DNA of 64,000 nt from contig JAFFJZ010000002.1 in the NCBI GenBank assembly GCA_018340375.1, positions 19,982,001-20,046,000 on the forward strand. Direction: 5' to 3'. A program made the position numbers and the translations under genes. Below, one piece after another: positions 58,532-64,000 of the stretch (positions are counted from its first letter, which is position 1; the number at the start of each line of letters is the position of its first letter). The stretch comes from Gonatopus flavifemur. Its lineage: Eukaryota > Arthropoda > Insecta > Hymenoptera > Dryinidae. The notes beneath the pieces are model-generated. The model did no database searches and was not told the DNA's origin. It saw only the letters and a program-made list of their open reading frames with translations.

Positions 58532-58991
58532 TACTTTTGTGCAGGTACGACGATGGAGGAGTAAAGCCAGACAATGATTCTCATTCATCGTGTGCGATGT
58601 TACGAATAGCAAACGATCCTCTTGTGGCGTCGAGTGGAACACATCTATTCCAACAAACATGCATATTTCTTGCCAGAGAACTCGAATCAGTTGAGATACT
58701 TATGTTTCGTCATGAATGAATATGTGTTTGAACGTATTGAAATACATATTTAATCTGATCGAATAGTACTTCCTACCGTGTGAATATTGCTTTTACGTAT
58801 TACTTCCTCGTTATGATAGACATCAGAAGTTATTCCGTCCTGCTGCGTAGAAGAGTTTGCCCTGTTCTGTTCCACAAACTTGCAAAATTTCCATATTCCT
58901 TTCCATGTTTCGAGGGAAAAATAGGGACAATAATGAAGATATTTGGCATGGACGGTACAGACTTTCATAAGAGGGGCCTCTTCTCTCAATT

Positions 58992-61225
58992 CTACTTCTC
59001 TTCAGTCGTTGGAGAGGGCAGTCTGTCGGATAGAAGAATCTCGAACGCCCATCTCAATCCTCCTTGACGGGAGACTATGTATGCGGAATTCACAACGGTT
59101 TCCAGAATGACTTTGAGAAAACTCTGATTTGCAATGTCAGTGAGAATAGGTAATTATTGTTATGAATATCATTGGTAATATTATTGAAGATGGCATTGGT
59201 TCTAATATAACGCGAGTAACATAGGGTGCATCGAAGCATACACGGAGAAAATCCTACACTAATGATTACTGTAGCCCACACGACTGGCTCGTGTTATGCG
59301 AAAAAAATCATTTCAATGAATCATTCGTGTTACCACAGTAACCAGTAGTGTTGAAATGATTTTTTTGTACAACACGAGCCAGTCATGTGGGCTACAGTAA
59401 CCACTGGTGTAGGATTTTTTCCGTGTAGTACCCTGGTAAGAAAAATTCTCATAATTTCTCACATTCTTTCATAACTTCCTCACCTAATTCCTCTCAGGGA
59501 ATACACCACAAATTATTGGACTTATTCTGAATCTTTGGAATCCCCTGCATCTCCTGAGTTGATTCAATTGCCGTCTCCGCCCCGGAACAGATCTTTCCGG
59601 GTTTTCGACCGACATAGTTAGCGAGTTTTCGTTTTGTCACACTGGTTCGTTGAAATCATTTGCCTACTCGCCTTCGGGGGGGGGGGGGGGGATACACCAA
59701 AAATAATCGGCTTCATATGTGACCTGGCCTACGAAAAGGGGGCTTAGGTGTAAAAAAAATCATTTTTCACTTTTTTGGCGATGTAGATGGAGTAAAATAT
59801 GCTCTTTCGAATGGCGCAAACCAGAAGTTTCTAACTGGTAGGGAAGTTTGCTAAAAATGTACAAAAAAAAAGAGCAGAAATGATTGAAAATGAAAAAAAT
59901 TTGGAGATTAAATTATAAAATAATAGACATCATTTCATCTGTTAAAAAATTTTATTTCAAGGCAAAACCACGTCATTTTACATAAAAATTCACAAATTTA
60001 CAATTAGAACATTAGAACATTAGAAGCGAACAACTAAAGCGAAACTGATAAAATGACTTGTTTATCTTTAACAGCTGTTTAGATAAACCAGGTCACATAT
60101 ATCATCTGTGGAGTTTCCTGAATAGTTCTGGGTCTCAAAATAACAAAGATCACGATTTTTCGTATAATGCCACTGATCTATGATAATCAGATGGCTCCAG
60201 TCTGCATCACTCTGAGTGTCCAGTGATTCCAGATTCGGAACGCCGATCCTTAATCATACAGACACAACGGTACATACACCTCAAGCTATACACAGGAGGT
60301 TAAAAATGCTAAGACCGTGTTTGCAAAGTCCTATGAGCACGCTGAAAACTTGCAAATGAGACTGTTTCGAATAATTATGTGGTATGCACCTCCATAGAAT
60401 ATCTTCAGGAATTCATCCAAAATAGTCTCATTTGCACATTCTTTTCACATTCACTGTGTCATCATAGCATATCTGGGAAGTTCTTGTGTTACTTGGGATG
60501 TGAACATGTGATACGTACATGACTTCACATGGTATATACTGTTACGTCTGTCGATTAAGGTCAGCGTTTCGGATATGTGACTACTGGGCCGGTCCAGGCC
60601 CTAAAAAGAGCTGGGAAATAAAGTGAATCATTCCGAGCTGAATCATTGAATCAAATCTATTCAAAATCAATCCAATGCAGAAGGAGAGAATTTTTTCCCA
60701 TTCAATTTATGATCTTGATGGTGTGCTATAATGCATAACAACAGTTTCAAGTTTCCAATTTCAAATACGAAAAATTCTAACAATACTTCCTACGAACTCC
60801 CGTACAGCCGATATCGCTTTTATCGTATCAGGATATACACATTATTTTTTCCAGACCTTTTACATTATTTGAGGAGTGAAAATTCCACTTGATCAAACAC
60901 GAAAGGTAATACTGTGATTTAAGAATACAATAATGCTGACACGAGGATTCCCTTGGGTTCAATACGTGCATATATAGTTGCACATGAACACTACTCGTAC
61001 GTTGATGTCCCAGTGGAAGAAAAGTGCATTGCCCTGCTTAGTTGCAGTCTTAAACCGCATGGAAATTTAAGCGTTGGAAGCAAAGTGCAGTGAATCGAAA
61101 ATACAATCGATGAAGGGATACGAATAGAAGCTTACCTGGTTGCATTCGTTTTCATCGCGATGCAACATCTCTTTTCGATCTGGGTTGTTGATAAAAGATA
61201 GAATATCATGTGGCGTGTATGTTTC
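58992..61225 (-). CDS. Last two exons of an unrecognised minus-strand gene (partial)
   Basis: The penultimate exon ends at 61136 with a good donor (CAG|GTAAGC) and encodes TYTPHDILSFINNPDRKEML then HRDENECNQ; its 5' boundary is uncertain. The last exon (59123-58992) follows an acceptor AAATCAG. It joins in the same phase (0), encodes SFLKVILETVVNSAYIVSRQ then GGLRWAFEILLSDRLPSPTT, and ends EEK and TAG. The matching phase, the splice sites and the hydrophobic/charged pattern support a true C-terminus of about 85 residues. I do not recognise the family. The frame upstream of 61225 stays open to about 61293, but good acceptors are lacking, and a MITE (61303-61575) lies just beyond. Confidence 0.6.
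59241..59425. repeat. 185-bp MITE, CACGGAGAAAATCC ends, TSD TA
   Basis: Left CACGGAGAAAATCCTACACT, right mirror GGTGTAGGATTTTTTCCGTG, flanked by TA (59239-59240, 59426-59427). Near-identical inner arms GACTGGCTCGTGTT. It lies in the intron of the unrecognised minus-strand gene. Confidence 0.88.
59430..61060. other. Intron/unassigned sequence, no gene seen
   Basis: Includes a G16 run (59676-59691) and two related segments GGGAATACACCACAAATTAT (about 59499) and GGGGATACACCAAAAATAAT (about 59687). Nothing else could be supported. Confidence 0.35.
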
Positions 61226-61302
61226 TGTAACTTCGTTTCCTCGTTGCCCGATCAATTCAGTACGAATTTTTTCAGTACGAATCAGGGATGTTCAAGATTA
61301 TG

Positions 61303-61575
61303 CACGGAAAAAATTGGTGATCCAAATTTTCGTTGACTAGTATATCACTTTTGGACGAGGCACAAATCCGAGGAGAATTCATACACTGAATTTTAATAAT
61401 TCGTTGACTTTGTCCATGATTTCACCGATGGAATCCACTTTTCATTTTGATTGTCGAAATAATGGAAAGAGTCAACGAATTATTAAAATCCAGTGTACGA
61501 ATTCTTCTGGAATTTGTGCTCCGTCCCAAAGTGACATACTAGTCAACGAAAATTTGGATCACTAATTTTTCCGTG
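61303..61575. repeat. 273-bp MITE, CACGGAAAAAATT ends, TSD TG
   Basis: Left CACGGAAAAAATTGGTGATC, right mirror GATCACTAATTTTTCCGTG, flanked by TG (61301-61302, 61576-61577). The arms share CCAAATTTTCGTTGACTAGT and GTCAACGAATTATTAAAAT. A non-TA duplication supports the 2-bp, not strictly TA, target of this class. Confidence 0.85.
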
Positions 61576-61833
61576 TGGGTGTGGTGTTGCGCAGGGAATT
61601 TGACAATTCAATATGCAATTACAATTGATGTGAAATGTTTTATTGAAATGTAATTGAGTATCCTGTACCACGAGTCCACTAAATTTCTATTTCAATATCA
61701 ACTTGATAGAGCTTCAATTGCATCAATTAGAAAATTTATTCAATTCGAATGAATTTTTATTCATGTCAAATAAAATTTATTTGAATCAAGTGGAATTTCA
61801 TTAGATATGATAGAATTGAATATTCAGGAACAT

Positions 61834-62010
61834 CCCATACAATAAAAGTGGCTATGCAACTGTTGTTTTTACGCTATTTTTTGAGTTTTCGCGAAGTTGC
61901 TGGGAATTTGCTCCGCGTGTGATTGAGTGTTTCATGAAACCGAGTATTTTCCCAGCAATACGACAACAACTGGAGTTAAAATCCTGGATTTACAGCATAT
62001 TTGGAGTACG
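61834..62010. repeat. Repeat CCCATACAA, copy 2
   Basis: Parallels 39944-40115 over its whole length (GTTGCTGGGAATTTGCTCCG, TTCCCAGCAATACGACAACA, AATCCTGGATTTACAGCATA). Confidence 0.6.
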
Positions 62011-62076
62011 AATTAATTCGGTTCGTTTTTTTACAGTTCAAGATGCGTTTATTTCAGAAGAACATGAATTATTAAA

Positions 62077-62172
62077 TTAATCAAAGTATTGTCCATCGCT
62101 GGATATCACTTTTTCCCATCTTTCGGGTAATTTTCGAATCCCGTTACGGAAAAACGTCTCATCTTTCGAGGC
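62077..62172 (-). pseudogene. Relic C-terminus of a second mariner transposase
   Basis: The minus strand encodes 31 residues ASKDETFFRNGIRKLPERW then EKVISSDGQYFD and a stop at 62079-62077. The FF..GI.KLPERW.K...DGQYFD pattern is typical of mariner transposase ends and differs from the copy at 4872-5893 (which ends GGDYVEK). No catalytic part or inverted ends remain. Confidence 0.75.
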
Positions 62173-62390
62173 CTAAACTACCCACATGTTAATAAATATC
62201 AGCGGCACAAACAAATGCCGACACAATGGAGAAGACTGAATGTCAGTCATGTTTTCAAGTGAGATGCAACCACATTCAGTCGGACTCTTGACCGTGTTCT
62301 TCCTGGCATTTTTAGCAGGGCAACAGCTTTCTTTGCTCCCTTGGCGATTTTTCTTTTGTAGGCGTTGCTCTTTACAATTTTTAGAGTGAC

Positions 62391-62650
62391 ATTCCATTCT
62401 CCCGCTAACCAGCATTGAGTTTGTCAAAATTTCGAGTGAACTTTCCATTCTTTCAGAGTGATAGTCTAAGGTTTGAGGTTGGAAACTCACAGCCACTCCA
62501 ATTCTATAGTGAATTTTTCATTCTAGAAGAGCGAAGGTTCACTCGAAACGAGTGAAAATCCCACTTGAAGCGGCTGGCTCACTTTTGAGACTTAGTGGAG
62601 TTAAACACGTGATTTTTCACTCTTCCAGATTCAGAGAGTACATGAAGTTC
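62391..62650. repeat. Foldback repeat rich in GAGTGAAA, copy 2
   Basis: Matches 38530-38835 over most of its length (GTCTAAGGTTTGAGG, GAAACGAGTGAAAATCCCAC, AAACACGTGATTTTTCACTC, AGATTCAGAGAGT). Confidence 0.65.
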
Positions 62651-63098
62651 CAGCGAACGTTCAGATTAGACCTGTAAAGCTAACTTTTAGATTCACAAAC
62701 GTTTGTCAAAGGTACTACGAACGTTGAAATGTCCGCCTCAAAATACTTCCAGGGAATATAGATGGAACGTTCATTGAAGGTTCATCCAAGGTTTGAGGGA
62801 GCTTCACAAGCATATCTATACTTAGATTAATTTATAATAATTTATGTTTATTAATTAATTAATTTTTCATATGAATTGATCAAAATTAATATGAGTATAG
62901 ATATTTTTGTGAAGCTTTGTCAAACTTTCAATGAACCTTCAGGAAACGTTCCATCTATGTTTCCTGAACGTATTTCGAGGCGGACATTTCAACGTTCGTA
63001 GAACGTTTGTCAAACGTTTGTGAATCTAAAAGTGAGCTCTAATGAACCTTCGGCCCGATCTATACACATCTGATCTGAACGTTCGCTGAAGCTTCATG
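62641..63098. repeat. Foldback of GAACGTTC words
   Basis: Left CATGAAGTTCCAGCGAACG, right mirror CGTTCGCTGAAGCTTCATG. The arms share GATTCACAAACGTTTGTCAA and GAAATGTCCGCCTC. The centre is an AT-rich ATTAATTAATTAATT. Confidence 0.72.
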
Positions 63099-63100
63099 TT

Positions 63101-63135
63101 CATAGTAAATTTGACTACAAATTTCTCTCCGTGTA
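63101..63135. repeat. Solo arm of the 3198-3418 MITE
   Basis: CATAGTAAATTTGACTACAA then ATTTCTCTCCGTGTA matches the right arm of the 221-bp MITE with one change. The other arm is absent, so this is a truncated copy. Confidence 0.7.
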
Positions 63136-63399
63136 CAAAACATATCTATTTTCTATCAATATTTTATACAATTCGATAAAAATTATATATAAAAACATGA
63201 ATGTTGGGAAACATCGCCCATCATTACTCGACACAGATTGTATATAAACACCAACTTTCCATACCAATAATTTAGTCAAGAAGAATATGATTATGACATA
63301 ATTTTCCTCACAGCTTGTACCCCTTACAATTCATCAAAAGATTGGATGTGAGATTATTCCCGGTGAGGAATGGTATCTTAATCTCAATGTACCCATGAT

Positions 63400-64000
63400 T
63401 GATTGTTGTTCTGTACAAGACGCGGTAAAACTAGGCAGTTGTTGGTTCCCGTGATAGGACAACGTAGAACAAGATAGGACATAGGACCATGGGACAGGAG
63501 CGTATTTATGCGGACGTGAATTACGACTGGATATACACGCAGTGGGTATAAAGGTATAAGCGCTTGCGCTAGACGACAGGCGCCAGGAGACGTCACGGGG
63601 GATGGTGAAGCACACGGGCAAAGGGGTGAAAATTGTGGTGGGGTGCAGAGAACTGTGGAAGGTTTTGTGAGAAAAGGAAAACTTGCGAGACTCAGTGTGA
63701 TGCGTATCGCGGTGTGTTATAGTTCGTTTCGCGTGATTGGTGTCCCCGTATAAATCGCGTGTCGGTGCCGGGTCGCGGTTCGGATTAAAGATATTTCGAT
63801 CGTTGTAAACGGTATAACGTTGGTGACCATGTCCAATTCGTCAATGCGTCGTTGTTTGTTCATTGTTGTGTTTTCAAGATAATTATTGTGTTGTTTTTTT
63901 TTTGAAAATTTCTTTTCTTGTTTGGATCTTTTCCTCCTGAAAAGCTGTGGTTTGTTCACGGAAACTTGTACAAGGATCTAGCGGACAGGAACAACAACTC
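63400..64000 (+). promoter_or_regulatory. CpG-richer promoter / 5' leader of a gene beyond the right edge
   Basis: The segment is less AT-rich and has many CG steps (GCGCTTGCGCTAGACG, TCGCGTGTCGGTGCCGGG). TATA-like motifs are TATAAAGG (63547) and TATAAAT (63751). CGTCA, a CREB half-site, is at about 63592, and an Inr-like CTCAGTG near 63690. An ATG at 63829 opens only 16 codons, as a short upstream ORF might. No coding exon was found, so this is inferred. The strand is a guess. Confidence 0.35.

Noticed and set aside
58750..58989. Minus-strand 79-codon ORF and an overlapping frame with VCGTEQGKLFYAAGRNNF
   Set aside because: They lie just after the stop of the last exon at 58992; no acceptor-donor pair or family match was found, so they are more likely 3' UTR.
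63334..63621. Minus-strand 95-codon ORF
   Set aside because: No family or start context; it overlaps the CpG-richer segment interpreted as a promoter or leader.
1..64000. CRISPR arrays, integrons, phage or operon-like systems
   Set aside because: No evenly spaced direct repeats with unique spacers and no prokaryotic gene layout; all repeats are palindromic transposons in an intron-rich animal genome.

Overview
The window is nuclear DNA of an AT-rich, intron-rich animal, most likely an insect. Genes have short coding exons with GT-AG introns. The ADD-domain protein stands alone with no helicase part, as in Drosophila ADD1. There is a degenerate DD34D mariner, and the non-coding DNA is packed with palindromic miniature transposons. 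The species cannot be named from sequence alone.

Genes, left to right. (1) Minus strand 11512-22854: a five-exon ADD-domain (ATRX-like) chromatin protein of 889 residues. (2) Plus strand 31109-39541: an eleven-exon TBC1D19 orthologue of 528 residues. (3) Plus strand 44373-52903: a five-exon RSRC2 orthologue of 444 residues. (4) Minus strand: an isolated well-spliced exon (54110-54307), and further upstream the last two exons of an unrecognised gene (58992-61136). (5) The right edge (about 63400-64000) has higher CpG content and looks like a promoter or 5' leader for a gene beyond the window. The exon structures of genes 1-3 were assembled by hand from splice sites, reading phase and remembered family sequence; all junction phases agree. 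These genes are ordinary housekeeping functions (chromatin, Rab-GAP-like, RNA-binding/splicing) and do not form a pathway.

Almost everything else is mobile-element DNA. A mariner (4806-6056) with perfect 36-bp ends sits inside a TTAA-flanked element (4657-6818). The rest are non-autonomous palindromic elements that fall into recurring classes by end sequence and target-site duplication (TSD): CAC(G/T)GAGA ends with 2-bp TSDs of varying sequence; CCCTGG ends with 2-bp TSDs; CCCA ends with 2-bp TSDs; GG/GA/CG ends bounded by TTAA; CAGGGTG ends with 5-bp TSDs; and two hAT-type elements with perfect 8-bp TSDs. Many are nested two or three deep.

Two features stand out. First, distinct TTAA elements are packed end to end, each sharing its TTAA with its neighbour (42936-43628 and 55637-57054). 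Second, many element interiors are built from one short degenerate word (for example AAGATATCTT, TTTGCTnnnAGCAAA, ACACCGAATT, TTCAGAGAGATTC), with a different word in each family. No CRISPR, operon, prokaryotic or viral system was seen.
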